DNA from: an uncultured Lachnospiraceae bacterium
Lineage (GTDB): Bacteria; Bacillota; Clostridia; Lachnospirales; Lachnospiraceae
Length of the DNA stretch: 57,480 bases
Assembly (NCBI GenBank): GCA_944381575.1
Contig: CALWLS010000003.1
Location: 192,760 to 250,239 of the forward strand
Direction of reading: 5' to 3'
The stretch's first letter is position 1. The number at the start of each line of letters is the position of its first letter. The translations under genes were made by a program, and so were the position numbers. Below are positions 35,763 through 45,237 of the stretch, piece by piece. The notes under the pieces are model-generated. The model ran no database searches. It was given only the letters and a program-made list of their open reading frames with translations, and had not been told where the DNA came from.

Positions 35763-37103
35763 ATGAACGAGCTGCCGTCAATAAACATTAAAAAGAGACT
35801 TACGACATTTCAGATAATTGCGATAGGGTTTTTAGGAGTCATACTGCTGGGAGCAATTATCCTGATGCTTCCTTTCTCCACCAGCGGGAATGAGACTCCG
35901 GGATTTATAGACGCTCTGTTTACGGCCACATCGGCTGTGTGCGTGACGGGGCTCGTGGTACAGGATACGGGTACATACTGGTCGTATTTTGGGCAGTTTA
36001 TCATCATAACGCTAATACAGATAGGAGGGCTTGGCGTTATAACGGTAGCGGCGGCTTTTACTATCATATCAGGAAGAAAGATATCCCTGATGCAGCGAAG
36101 CACTATGCAGGAGGCCATAGCCGCGCCGAAGGTGGGAGGCATAGTCAGGCTGACGGGATTCATAATAAAGACGACTTTCCTTATAGAGCTGCTTGGCGCA
36201 GCGGTGATGGCGCCGGTATTTGTCAGGGATTTCGGGCTCAATGGGATATGGATGGCTGTGTTCCACTCCATATCGGCTTTCTGCAACGCGGGATTTGACC
36301 TGCTCGGAGTAAGAGAACATTTTTCATCACTTACAAGCTACAGCGCGGATCCGGTGATAAATATCACCATTATGCTGCTCATCATAATAGGCGGCATAGG
36401 CTTCCTTACCTGGGACGATATACGTACTAACGGCATAAAGTTCCATATATACAGGATGCAGTCAAAGGTAATATTTGTAACGACTGCCATACTGATCCTG
36501 CTCCCTGCTCTGTTTTTCTATTTTCATGATTTTACGGAGCTTAAGGGAATGGAAAGAGTGCTGGTGTCATTTTTTCAGTCGGTGACACCGAGAACTGCGG
36601 GATATAACACGATAGACTTAGGACTCATAAGCGAAGCAGGACTGTTTATAATGATCGTCCTGATGCTTATAGGAGGTTCGCCGGGATCGACAGCCGGAGG
36701 AATGAAGACCACTACCATAGCCGTGCTGTTTGCAAACGCGGCGGCTACTTTCAAAAGGAAGGAAAACGCCCACTTCTTCGGCAGGAGGATAGACGATGAT
36801 GTGGTAAAAAACGCGGCCACAATATTGATCATGTATATCGTTCTCTGCCTTACGGGAGCCTTTATAATAAGCGTAAAAGAGGATCTGCCGATACTCACCT
36901 GCATGTATGAGGCGGCTTCGGCAGTGGGTACAGTAGGACTTACCCTTGGCATTACGCCTACTTTAAGCACCCTTTCAAAGATAGTCCTCATAATCCTGAT
37001 GTTCCTCGGCAGGGTAGGAGGCCTCACACTGATATTTGCAGCCATGTCAGGAGTGAGCATAAATGTTTCAAGGCTGCCTAAGGAAAAGATAACTGTCGGT
37101 TAA
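35763..37103 (+). CDS. ktrB: K+ uptake membrane subunit, KtrB/TrkH type
   Basis: This 446-residue membrane protein has the four-fold M1-P-M2 layout of the family. The pore filters can be seen as SAVCVTGLV near residue 60, SAFCNAGFD near 178, TPRTAGYNT near 285 and SAVGTVGLT near 387, with the conserved glycine in each loop. The length fits KtrB rather than the longer TrkH. I use ATG 35763 because AAGGAG (35746-35751) overlaps the alternative GTG at 35751. It heads a four-gene operon with its RCK subunit and a two-component system. Confidence 0.9.
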   Translation: MNELPSINIKKRLTTFQIIAIGFLGVILLGAIILMLPFSTSGNETPGFIDALFTATSAVCVTGLVVQDTGTYWSYFGQFIIITLIQIGGLGVITVAAAFTIISGRKISLMQRSTMQEAIAAPKVGGIVRLTGFIIKTTFLIELLGAAVMAPVFVRDFGLNGIWMAVFHSISAFCNAGFDLLGVREHFSSLTSYSADPVINITIMLLIIIGGIGFLTWDDIRTNGIKFHIYRMQSKVIFVTTAILILLPALFFYFHDFTELKGMERVLVSFFQSVTPRTAGYNTIDLGLISEAGLFIMIVLMLIGGSPGSTAGGMKTTTIAVLFANAAATFKRKENAHFFGRRIDDDVVKNAATILIMYIVLCLTGAFIISVKEDLPILTCMYEAASAVGTVGLTLGITPTLSTLSKIVLIILMFLGRVGGLTLIFAAMSGVSINVSRLPKEKITVG

Positions 37104-37174
37104 ACATCAGGGATAAATTTAATCTGTAAATTTTTAGGCTATATTTTAAGGATATAAAACGGAGAGATAAAAAT

Positions 37175-37825
37175 ATGAAATCCATACTTCTTATAGGACT
37201 CGGAAGATTCGGAAAACACATCGCGCTTGAACTTAACAGGATGGGACATGAGGTCATGGCCGTGGATACGGTGGAGGACAGGGTGGAAGCCCTGCTTCCA
37301 TTTGTGACAAACGCCCAGATAGGAGACAGCACGAATGAGGACTTTTTAAAGTCCCTTGGCATAAGGAATTATGATGTCTGCATAGTAGCGATAGGAAGCG
37401 ACTTCCAGAGCTCGCTGGAAACGACATCTCTGTTAAAGGAGCTGGGAGCTAAAAAGGTGGTATCGAGGGCCGCAAGGGATGTCCAGGCAAAATTCCTCTT
37501 AAGGAACGGAGCCGACGAGGTGGTATATCCGGAAAGGATGCTTGCCAAGTGGACCGCCTTAAGATGTACGGCCGATAACCTGCTCGACTACCTTGAGCTC
37601 GACGGGGACCACGCTCTGATGGAGGTGGCAATACCTGATTCATGGATAGGAAAGACCATAGGAGAGCTGGATATAAGAAAGAGATTCCATTTGAACGTTG
37701 TCGCCATCAAACGCGGAGGGAAGCTTGGGCCTGCAACCGCAGCAGATACGGAATTTGAGGCGGGAGAGACCATGCTTGTGCTTGGAAGCAATAAAGACCT
37801 TCAGAAATGCTTCCATATAGACTGA
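37175..37825 (+). CDS. ktrA: K+ uptake regulatory RCK subunit, KtrA/TrkA type
   Basis: This 216-residue cytoplasmic protein gates the KtrB channel. The N-terminal Rossmann domain starts LLIGLGRFGKHIALEL, with the acidic VDTVEDRVEAL strand end and GDSTNEDFLKSLGI. A C-terminal TrkA_C domain (about 135-216) includes WIGKTIGELDIRKRFHLNVVAIKR. The length is normal for KtrA. GGAGAG precedes the ATG. It is 71 bp after ktrB and 28 bp before the kinase gene. Confidence 0.92.
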   Translation: MKSILLIGLGRFGKHIALELNRMGHEVMAVDTVEDRVEALLPFVTNAQIGDSTNEDFLKSLGIRNYDVCIVAIGSDFQSSLETTSLLKELGAKKVVSRAARDVQAKFLLRNGADEVVYPERMLAKWTALRCTADNLLDYLELDGDHALMEVAIPDSWIGKTIGELDIRKRFHLNVVAIKRGGKLGPATAADTEFEAGETMLVLGSNKDLQKCFHID

Positions 37826-37853
37826 ATCAAAGTCAGATAAATTAACTGAGCAA

Positions 37854-39443
37854 ATGAGTAATTTTAATATTAAAGAGGCATTTAAAAATAAAACAAAGCT
37901 CGGTACTATGGACGTTTTAAAGAGTTTTGTCATTTTAACGGCGGCGACGGGCATAGGTTTTATCTTTGAATCCTTAAACATTAACGAATATAACATAATA
38001 GACGTATATATATTCGGAGTCTTGGTGATCTCCATAATAACCTACTCCAACTATATGTGCGGCATAGTGTCGTCGCTTGTGAGCGTTCTGACATTCAACT
38101 TTTTCTTTACGGTACCGAAATATACCCTAAAGATATATAACTCAGGCTATTTCATAACCTTTGTAATAATGTTTATCGCCGCAGTACTTTCAGCGTCACT
38201 TGCTGCAAAGCTCAGGGAAAATGCAAGGCAGGCTTCGATAGCGGAGAGAAAGACCAAGATACTCTTAAGCATAAACAGGCTGCTCCAAAGGCAGAGCGAC
38301 GTGCGTTCCGTCACCGATGCGGTGGCAGGGGAGCTTTCAAAGCTGTTAAAGAGAGACGTAGCCGTATACCTCGTTGATGCCAATGACAGCACAAAGCTTC
38401 AGGAACCGGTCATATACAGGTCTGAGGACAGTACCGGCGGGGACCTTACGGCGGACGTGGAGCGGCATACCGCGGAATGGACCTTCAGGAATAAGGCCTG
38501 TGCAGGAGCCACTACCCATAAATATCCTGAGGCTGAGTGCCTCTATAATGTCATAGCGCTGGGCAGCCATGTTTACGGAGTTGTGGGCATAAAGGCCGAC
38601 GGCGGAGATACGGATTATTTTGAGGATGATATGCTCATGTCGCTTCTTGGCGAGTGTGCCATGGCCATTGAAAGTATCAAGAATTCACGCGAAAAGGAGG
38701 AGGCTGCGGTACTTGCCAAAAATGAGCAGCTGAGGGCCAATCTCTTAAGTACCATATCCCATGACCTAAGGACGCCGCTTACCTCAATCTCCGGAAGCGC
38801 CGGCAACCTGCTTGCCAACTACAAAAACATGGATGACGAGGACAGGGTCCAGACATTTACGGACATATATAATGACTCGATGTGGCTGATAAACCTTGTG
38901 GAAAACATCCTGTCAATAACGAGGATCAAGTCCGGTAAGTTAGGGGTCGAGCTGAGCCTTGAGCTGGTGGACGACGTGATGGACGAGGCCATGAGGCATA
39001 TAGACAGGCAGAAGTCGGAGCATGTCATCAAGGTGACGGAGGAGGATAAATTCACCCTTGCAAGGATGGATCCGAGGCTCATAGTTCAGGTGATCATCAA
39101 TCTTGTCAATAACGCCATCAAATATACGCCAAAGGGGTCGGTAATAGAGATACATACGGCAAAAAAGGACGGCATGGTGGAGATATCTGTTACGGATAAC
39201 GGTCCAGGCATCCCGGACGAGCAGAAAAATAGCGTATTTGAGATGTTCTACAGCGGAAGCCGCAAGGTGGCTGACAGCCGCAGGAGCATGGGCCTTGGCC
39301 TTGCATTGTGCAGGTCGATAGTGACGGCCCACGGCGGGACCATCAGGGTAGAGGACAATGTGCCGCACGGCGCTAAATTTATATTTACATTACAGGCAGG
39401 GGAGGTCGAAAATTATGAACAGGAACTTGATACTGGTTACTGA
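37854..39443 (+). CDS. KdpD-like sensor histidine kinase lacking the KdpD N-terminal domain
   Basis: This 529-residue kinase starts with a DUF4118-type four-helix membrane region (about 22-125; FNFFFTVPKYTLKI is characteristic), followed by a GAF-like segment (about 145-280). Next comes the dimerisation box with H303 (TISHDLRTPLTSISGSAGNLL) and a HATPase domain (VIINLVNNAIKYTPKG, then DNGPGIPDEQ and GLGLALCRSIVTAHGG). Full KdpD proteins are about 900 residues and begin with a Walker-containing KdpD domain plus a USP domain, both missing here. This short form probably senses K+ or turgor for KtrAB rather than KdpFABC. The ribosome binding site is poor, suggesting coupling. It overlaps the regulator gene by 29 bp. 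Confidence 0.88.
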   Translation: MSNFNIKEAFKNKTKLGTMDVLKSFVILTAATGIGFIFESLNINEYNIIDVYIFGVLVISIITYSNYMCGIVSSLVSVLTFNFFFTVPKYTLKIYNSGYFITFVIMFIAAVLSASLAAKLRENARQASIAERKTKILLSINRLLQRQSDVRSVTDAVAGELSKLLKRDVAVYLVDANDSTKLQEPVIYRSEDSTGGDLTADVERHTAEWTFRNKACAGATTHKYPEAECLYNVIALGSHVYGVVGIKADGGDTDYFEDDMLMSLLGECAMAIESIKNSREKEEAAVLAKNEQLRANLLSTISHDLRTPLTSISGSAGNLLANYKNMDDEDRVQTFTDIYNDSMWLINLVENILSITRIKSGKLGVELSLELVDDVMDEAMRHIDRQKSEHVIKVTEEDKFTLARMDPRLIVQVIINLVNNAIKYTPKGSVIEIHTAKKDGMVEISVTDNGPGIPDEQKNSVFEMFYSGSRKVADSRRSMGLGLALCRSIVTAHGGTIRVEDNVPHGAKFIFTLQAGEVENYEQELDTGY

Positions 39444-40116
39444 AGATGATCAGGCGGTACGCAACCTTATCACCACAACGCTTAAGACCAACGGATACCG
39501 CTTTCTCACTGCCGCAGACGGGGACGAGGCGGTGCTGCAGGCTTCGACCCATAATCCGGATATAGTGCTTTTGGACCTTGGACTTCCGGACATGGACGGC
39601 GTGGATGTGATAAAGAGCATCCGCTCCTGGTCCAACATGCCTATCATAGTTATAAGCGCAAGGTGCGAGGACAGGGACAAGATCACGGCCCTTGATGCAG
39701 GAGCGGACGACTATCTTACCAAGCCGTTTTCGGTGGAGGAACTGCTGGCAAGACTGAGGGTCGCCCAGAGAAGGTTGAGCTTTATGGGGGCGGAGGGCGG
39801 CCAGAGCTCTCCGGTATTTGTAAACGGCAAGCTTAAGATAGATTATTCCGGAGGATGCACCTATCTTGACGGAAAGGAGCTGCATCTTACGCCTATCGAA
39901 TATAAGCTTTTATGCCTGCTCTCCAAAAATGTTGGGAAGGTCCTTACCCACACCTATATAATGCAGAATATATGGGGCAGAGGCTGGGAGAACAACGTAG
40001 CCTCCTTAAGGGTGTTTATGGCCACATTAAGGAAAAAACTTGAGATCGAGGGCGACAATACCCAGTATATACAGACTCATGTGGGCATAGGCTACCGCAT
40101 GATGAGGGTGGAATAA
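39415..40116 (+). CDS. kdpE: KdpE-like OmpR-family response regulator
   Basis: This 233-residue regulator has a receiver domain with phospho-acceptor D54 (IVLLDLGLPDMDG), VTEDDQAVRNL at the N-terminus and KPFSVEELLARL at the end of the receiver. The C-terminal winged helix shows HLTPIEYKLLCLLSKNVGKVLTH and SLRVFMATLRKKLE. The start is ATG 39415, preceded by GGGGAGG; a longer upstream frame has no ribosome binding site. It probably controls its own operon through the phased hexamers at 35621. A strong terminator follows. Confidence 0.9.
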   Translation: MNRNLILVTEDDQAVRNLITTTLKTNGYRFLTAADGDEAVLQASTHNPDIVLLDLGLPDMDGVDVIKSIRSWSNMPIIVISARCEDRDKITALDAGADDYLTKPFSVEELLARLRVAQRRLSFMGAEGGQSSPVFVNGKLKIDYSGGCTYLDGKELHLTPIEYKLLCLLSKNVGKVLTHTYIMQNIWGRGWENNVASLRVFMATLRKKLEIEGDNTQYIQTHVGIGYRMMRVE

Positions 40117-40142
40117 AAATTTAAAATAGCATACAGGATGTC

Positions 40143-40206
40143 ATAAGATCCATATCACTTCAGGAAAACCAGCTTCCGGAGGATATGGATCTTATTTTAT
40201 GTTTTG
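40143..40206 (+). terminator. Strong terminator of the K+ operon
   Basis: ATAAGATCCATATC (40143-40156) pairs perfectly over 14 bp with GATATGGATCTTAT (40182-40195), followed by TTTATGTTTTG. Confidence 0.85.
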
Positions 40207-40315
40207 TAGCATGCACATAAAGAATTTACGCTCCCTTTACAACAATATTACCGAAACAGTATAGAAGGCGGGACAAAAAAAAGATTATAGTTTGTATCTG
40301 GAGTGAATGTAAAAA

Positions 40316-41281
40316 ATGGAAATAAGACTTAAGGGAATAACTAAATCCTACAGGGATAAGGAGGTCATAAAGCCGACTGATCTGACCATATCAAGCGGCA
40401 GCTTCACGACACTGCTCGGGCCGTCAGGCTGCGGAAAGACCACCATATTGAGAATGATAGCGGGACTGGAGACGCCGGACAGCGGTGAGATATGGTTTAA
40501 TGACAGCTGCATTTTTTCGTCAGATAAAAAAATAAACGTACCTCCGGAAAAAAGAGGGCTCGGCTTTGTGTTTCAGGATTTCGCGCTTTGGCCGCATATG
40601 ACAGTGTTTGAAAATGTGGCATTCGGACTAAGGGCGAGAAAAGATACGGAAGATCTTGATAACAGAGTCAAAGAAGCCTTAAGGGCTGTGCATCTGGAAG
40701 AATTTGCCGTACGCTACCCGCATCAGCTATCGGGCGGACAGCAGCAGAGAGTTGCATTTGCAAGGGCCATAGTCATAAAGTCAAGCTGCATACTTTTCGA
40801 TGAGCCGCTTTCAGCTCTGGATGCAATACTGAGGGACGAGATGAGGCATGAGTTAAAGGAGCTGGTATCGGCACTGCATGTCACTGCAGTATTCGTCACT
40901 CATGATCAGACCGAGGCAATGAGTATGAGCGACAGGATAGCTGTACTTAACGGCGGCATCGTAGAGCAGTACGCAGCGCCTGAGGACATATACCACCACC
41001 CGGCGACGGTATTTGCAGCGCACTTCGTGGGCAAATCAGACTGGATAGACGGGCATACGTTATTCAGGCCTGAGGCAATGTCAGGCAGAGCTGTGGAAGG
41101 ATTTATCAAGTATGAGCTTCCTGTAGAAAGCGTGCAGTACCTTGGAGACGGCTATGAGATAACTCTTAAATACAAAGATGATAAATGGATATATCACAGT
41201 TCCGCAAAGCCGGAACCGGGAGACATGCTATCCGTTTACATAGATCCAAAACAAATCATAGAAATCAGAGGAGGAAGATAG
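40316..41281 (+). CDS. ABC importer ATPase, Fe3+/polyamine (FbpC/PotA-like) type
   Basis: This 321-residue ATPase has Walker A GPSGCGKTT near residue 37, the Q loop VFQDFALWPH, signature LSGGQQQRVAFARA, Walker B SCILFDEPLSALD and switch VFVTHDQTEAMSMSD. A C-terminal TOBE-like domain (about 240-321) is present but shorter than usual. Neighbours are a lipoprotein and a fused double permease, the arrangement of ferric-iron type importers. Substrate identity (iron, thiamine, phosphonate or polyamine) cannot be fixed. GGAG lies upstream of the ATG. Confidence 0.88.
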   Translation: MEIRLKGITKSYRDKEVIKPTDLTISSGSFTTLLGPSGCGKTTILRMIAGLETPDSGEIWFNDSCIFSSDKKINVPPEKRGLGFVFQDFALWPHMTVFENVAFGLRARKDTEDLDNRVKEALRAVHLEEFAVRYPHQLSGGQQQRVAFARAIVIKSSCILFDEPLSALDAILRDEMRHELKELVSALHVTAVFVTHDQTEAMSMSDRIAVLNGGIVEQYAAPEDIYHHPATVFAAHFVGKSDWIDGHTLFRPEAMSGRAVEGFIKYELPVESVQYLGDGYEITLKYKDDKWIYHSSAKPEPGDMLSVYIDPKQIIEIRGGR

Positions 41282-41283
41282 TT

Positions 41284-42384
41284 ATGAAAAGAAGGTTAGC
41301 AGCGCTTTTTATGGCAGGCGTGATGTGCGCAGGCCTTGCCGCATGCGGACAGTCTGCGGAGACTGAGACTACTGCCGCAGCAGCTGAGACAGAGACAGCT
41401 GCTGAATCAAAAACGGAGGCTGAGACCGAGGCGGAAACTACTGAGGCAGCAGAGGAAAATGAAGCATCGGAGGAGGAAACTGAGCTTTCGGGAAAGGTTA
41501 CCGTATATATGCCGAGCCCTGCAGGACTGGCAGATAATCTTGCAGCTCTCTTTACTGAGCAGACAGGCGTTGAGGTAGAGCAGTTTCAGGGTACGACGGG
41601 TGAGATACTTGCACGTCTTGAAACTGAAGAGGCAAATCCTGTTGCTGATGTAGTAATACTTGCATCATGGTCAGACGGACTTTCCATGAAGGCTGAAGAT
41701 AAGATAGAGAGCTATACGCCTGCAAATGCAGACAAGGCCAACTGGATAGACGATGACAGCATGCTTTTCGGAACCAGCGCATCAGCAGTAGGCGTCATCT
41801 ACAATACAACTGTTTATCCGGAGCTTTCAGTTGACTGGGACGGACTTTCAGCAGGCGACTATACCGACGACATTGCCATCCCTGATCCGGAAAAATCAGG
41901 AGCATGCAAGGATTTCCTTGCAGGACTTGTTACCGGAGTCGAGGACGGCGAGGCTATAATGGAGTCCTGGGCTGAAAACGGCCTTACGGTACCGGGAGCA
42001 AATGCAGCTGCGCTCGAGGCAGTTACAACAGGCGAAAAGGGCATCCTTATCGCAGGCGTAGACTACAATGCTTATTCTTCCATCAATAAGGGTGAGCCTA
42101 TCAACATATACTATCCTGAAACAGGAACTGTCGTAAATCCTCGCCCAGCAATGATAATGAAGACAGCACCTAACATGGACAACGCCAAGGCGTTCATAGA
42201 CTTCCTTTACAGCGATGAAGCTCAGCAGCTTGTGGCTGACGCATACCTCCTTCCCGGCAGAGAGGACATAAAGTGCGAGAACCGTACAAATCTTGAGGAT
42301 ATACCTCAGATCGAGACCGATTGGGATGCCATGATGGAGGTGGCTGACGATACCGCTGCAAAGCTTAACGAGCTCTGCCAGTGA
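41284..42384 (+). CDS. Substrate-binding lipoprotein of the ABC importer (FbpA/FutA-like)
   Basis: This 366-residue lipoprotein has the lipobox L18-A-A-C21 after a hydrophobic leader. A Thr/Glu/Ala low-complexity stretch (about 24-64; TETAAESKTEAETEAETTEA) follows and probably acts as a tether. The binding fold starts at GKVTVYMPSPAGLADNL and has EVEQFQGTTGEILARLE, typical of iron/thiamine-type class F binding proteins. I use the ATG at 41284, 2 nt after the ATPase stop and behind GAGGAGG. The longer frame back to 41185 overlaps the ATPase gene and would spoil the signal peptide. Confidence 0.88.
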   Translation: MKRRLAALFMAGVMCAGLAACGQSAETETTAAAAETETAAESKTEAETEAETTEAAEENEASEEETELSGKVTVYMPSPAGLADNLAALFTEQTGVEVEQFQGTTGEILARLETEEANPVADVVILASWSDGLSMKAEDKIESYTPANADKANWIDDDSMLFGTSASAVGVIYNTTVYPELSVDWDGLSAGDYTDDIAIPDPEKSGACKDFLAGLVTGVEDGEAIMESWAENGLTVPGANAAALEAVTTGEKGILIAGVDYNAYSSINKGEPINIYYPETGTVVNPRPAMIMKTAPNMDNAKAFIDFLYSDEAQQLVADAYLLPGREDIKCENRTNLEDIPQIETDWDAMMEVADDTAAKLNELCQ

Positions 42385-42424
42385 TGCGAGGCAGATGATC
42401 AAAAATACGGATAAATATTGAAAC

Positions 42425-44092
42425 ATGAAGACAGATATCGACCTGAAAAATAATACAGTGATGTGGGCGTTGCTGATATTTCTCGGTTTCCTGATAATAT
42501 GTCCCGTGATAACAGTATTTGCAAGGGCGGTCATTATTGATGGCCGCCTTGATCTTTATCAGGCATGGAGCATAATATCGGACAGTGAAAATATCAGGAC
42601 CATCATCAATTCACTTATACTCGGAGTAAGCGTGGTGCTGTGCTCCACGGTGATAGCCGCACCGACTGCCTATCTGCTTGCCCGCACAAGTCTCATGGAG
42701 CATAGATGGCTGGATATAGTATTTATGGTGCCCTTTATGACACCTCCTTATATAGCCTCCATGGGCTGGATACTGTTCATGCAGAAAAGAGGCCTGTTTC
42801 AGCAGCTGTTTCCGTTTACGGGATCATTTTCAGAAGGCTTTTTCTCATTCTTTGGACTGGTGCTGGTGATGAGCCTGCATGTCTTTCCGTTTATGATGAC
42901 CATATTAAAAAACGCCATGCTCAATATACCGGCAAGCCTTGAGGAGAGCGGAGCCGTATTTGGCGCAGACTTTAAGATGCGCCTTGCAAAGATATTTGCG
43001 CCGCTGCTTACGGGAAATTATGCAATAGGAGCCCTGCTGGTATTTGTAAAGACGCTTTCCGAATACGGTACGCCATATACGCTTGGAAGACGCATAGGCT
43101 TTTATGTATTTACCACGGATATACACAGGTATTCGACGACCTCGCCGATAGATTTTGGTCGGTCTGCAAGCCTTTCCTCCGTGCTGATATGCATATGCAT
43201 GGGCATGTGGTTTTTACAAAATTACATTACGGATAAAAACAGCTATAAGCTCATCAGCGGCAAGGGCTCAAGGAGCGTGGAAAGGGATCTGAAGGGGGCA
43301 GGCAGGATATTTGCAACGATATGGATAGGACTTGTCCTTATCATAGCTATAGGAGTGCCGTACTTTTCCATTATATCCACATCCCTTATAAACCTGAGGG
43401 GCTACGGCCTTGCTCCGGGCAATTTCACCTTTGCGCATTACGCAGAGCTTTTTTCAACAGAAAAGAGCTTAAGTGCAATACGTAACAGCATTTTCCTTGC
43501 AGTTTCCTCAGCTACCATATGCTCAGTCATAGGAACTGCAGTGGTGCTTACCGTGAGAAAGGGGAGAGGGCCGGTGAAAAAATTACTGGAGGGAGTGAGC
43601 CTGCTGCCTGAAATGCTTCCGGGCATAGTGCTCATAATAGGCATCATGCTGTTCTGGAACGCCATTTACAAAGTTCTGCCGCTTTATAATACAATAGGCA
43701 TAATGGTACTGGCATATGTGGTGCTTTATCTGCCGTATACCGTGCAGTATGTGACGTCGGCCTTTACCCAGATAAATGATAATCTCATACAGGCTGGAAG
43801 GATATTTGGCGGTACGCCTTCATATGTATTCAGAAAGGTGACATTTCCGATGATCTCAAAGGGCATAGTTGCCGGATGGATGATGATATTTATTATAGCC
43901 TTCAGGGAGCTGGTGACTGCCAGTCTCATTGCGCCGCCGAATACTTTAGTGGTATCCACATATATCAACAGGGAATTTGAGCAGGGCAGCGTATCCCTCG
44001 GCATGGCAATGGCAGTACTGTGCGTGCTTATAACCACGACTACACTGCTTATAATGAATGCTGCATCTGACAGAAAGAAAGGATCATTATAA
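42425..44092 (+). CDS. ABC importer permease, two fused permease domains (FbpB-like)
   Basis: This 555-residue membrane protein has two BPD_transp_1 domains in one chain, about 12 helices, with EAA-type loops. The first is near residue 178 (ASLEESGAVFGADFKMRLAKIFAPLL) and the second near 455 (DNLIQAGRIFGGTPSYVFRKVTFPM). Fused double permeases are usual in ferric-iron and thiamine type importers. The Shine-Dalgarno is weak. The next gene starts within the stop codon (TAATG), so it is tightly coupled. Confidence 0.88.
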   Translation: MKTDIDLKNNTVMWALLIFLGFLIICPVITVFARAVIIDGRLDLYQAWSIISDSENIRTIINSLILGVSVVLCSTVIAAPTAYLLARTSLMEHRWLDIVFMVPFMTPPYIASMGWILFMQKRGLFQQLFPFTGSFSEGFFSFFGLVLVMSLHVFPFMMTILKNAMLNIPASLEESGAVFGADFKMRLAKIFAPLLTGNYAIGALLVFVKTLSEYGTPYTLGRRIGFYVFTTDIHRYSTTSPIDFGRSASLSSVLICICMGMWFLQNYITDKNSYKLISGKGSRSVERDLKGAGRIFATIWIGLVLIIAIGVPYFSIISTSLINLRGYGLAPGNFTFAHYAELFSTEKSLSAIRNSIFLAVSSATICSVIGTAVVLTVRKGRGPVKKLLEGVSLLPEMLPGIVLIIGIMLFWNAIYKVLPLYNTIGIMVLAYVVLYLPYTVQYVTSAFTQINDNLIQAGRIFGGTPSYVFRKVTFPMISKGIVAGWMMIFIIAFRELVTASLIAPPNTLVVSTYINREFEQGSVSLGMAMAVLCVLITTTTLLIMNAASDRKKGSL

Positions 44093-45192
44093 TGCGGTTC
44101 AAAATAGCCGGCGGAGTAGGAGAACATGGAAGGAACTCATTTCTGATAGAGTCAGAGAACCTGAACGTACTCCTGGATTGCGGACTTATGCCATGTGGGG
44201 ATAAGCCATACCCGAGACTTGACAGGAAAGAGATAAAAAGAATAAAATATCTCTTCCTTACTCATTCCCATGCTGATCATACGGGAGCCATAGGATGGCT
44301 TATTGAAAATGGATTTAACGGTACGGTTGCTGCCACAGAGGAGACTCTTTTGCAGATAGGCCATGACCTAAAAAACGTCGTCAGGATTCAGGATTTCAGA
44401 AGCACCGGAGACATAAGGTTAAGATGGGGCCGTACGGGGCACTGCATGGGAAGCGTCTGGTATCTTGTGGAGATACAAGGCAGGAATATATTTTACAGCG
44501 GCGATTATACGGAATGCTCGGATGTATATGAGACTGATCTTATAAGAGGTATATATGCGGACATCGCCGTGCTGGACAGCACTTACGGCCCGGAAACAAG
44601 AAGCGATGCTGAAATGAAGGCTGACTTTTTGGATGCGGCCGGCAGAGCGCTTTGCGGGAGTGGAAGGCTGCTGCTTCCGGTTCCAAAATACGGAAGGGGA
44701 CAAGAACTGCTCTGCATGCTGAAGGATAAATATCCGGGGGCAGCCGTATATGCCGACAGCAAATTTATAAGTCAGATGGAGATAATGAAAAACGACAGGC
44801 TGTGGATAAAAAAAGAGGCGGCTGAAATACTTAAAGGTATAAATATATCAGGTCAACTTGATACGGCGAAAGCTGCGTCTGGCCTTAAAGAAGAAACGTC
44901 GGAATACCCGGAGATATACTTCATAAGTGATCCCCAGCTAAAGTACCTGAAGGATGCGGCGTTTGCTGAAGGGATAGCGGAGCTTGGCGGCAGTATCATA
45001 CTTACCGGTACGGTGGATGATGGAAGCGGCAGCAGCAGACTGCTTAAGGATGGAAAGGCTGAGTTTCACAGATTTCCGGTACACTGCACTGACAGGGACA
45101 GAACAAGGCTTGAAAATAAAAATTATTTCAAAAGGGTTATACCGTTCCATTCATCTGATTCACGAGTTTTAAGCCGTGAGATAGAGCTTTGA
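44092..45192 (+). CDS. Metallo-beta-lactamase fold hydrolase, beta-CASP-like
   Basis: This 366-residue protein has motif II THSHADHTGAIGWL near residue 60, GHCMGSVWYLVE near 115 and the metal-bridging aspartate in FYSGDYTECSD. It then shows DSTYGPE and a VPKYGRGQELLCML stretch that resembles the beta-CASP inserts of RNase J/CPSF73 nucleases. The histidine near the end (VHCTDRD, PFHSSD) fits motifs B/C. At 366 residues it is shorter than most beta-CASP nucleases (430 or more). It overlaps the permease stop by one base, so it is the last gene of the importer operon. Why a nuclease-like protein is tied to a metal-type importer is unclear. Confidence 0.75.
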   Translation: MRFKIAGGVGEHGRNSFLIESENLNVLLDCGLMPCGDKPYPRLDRKEIKRIKYLFLTHSHADHTGAIGWLIENGFNGTVAATEETLLQIGHDLKNVVRIQDFRSTGDIRLRWGRTGHCMGSVWYLVEIQGRNIFYSGDYTECSDVYETDLIRGIYADIAVLDSTYGPETRSDAEMKADFLDAAGRALCGSGRLLLPVPKYGRGQELLCMLKDKYPGAAVYADSKFISQMEIMKNDRLWIKKEAAEILKGINISGQLDTAKAASGLKEETSEYPEIYFISDPQLKYLKDAAFAEGIAELGGSIILTGTVDDGSGSSRLLKDGKAEFHRFPVHCTDRDRTRLENKNYFKRVIPFHSSDSRVLSREIEL

Positions 45193-45237
45193 ATTTTTGT
45201 CTGGTACATTTTTGTTAATCATAATAATACAATGTGG

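Noticed and set aside
39358-39414. A longer N-terminus for the response regulator
   Set aside because: The extension lies inside the kinase gene, lacks a ribosome binding site, and the receiver domain begins right at the inner ATG behind GGGGAGG.
41185-41283. A longer N-terminus for the substrate-binding lipoprotein
   Set aside because: It overlaps the ATPase gene and would bury the lipoprotein signal peptide that begins at 41284.
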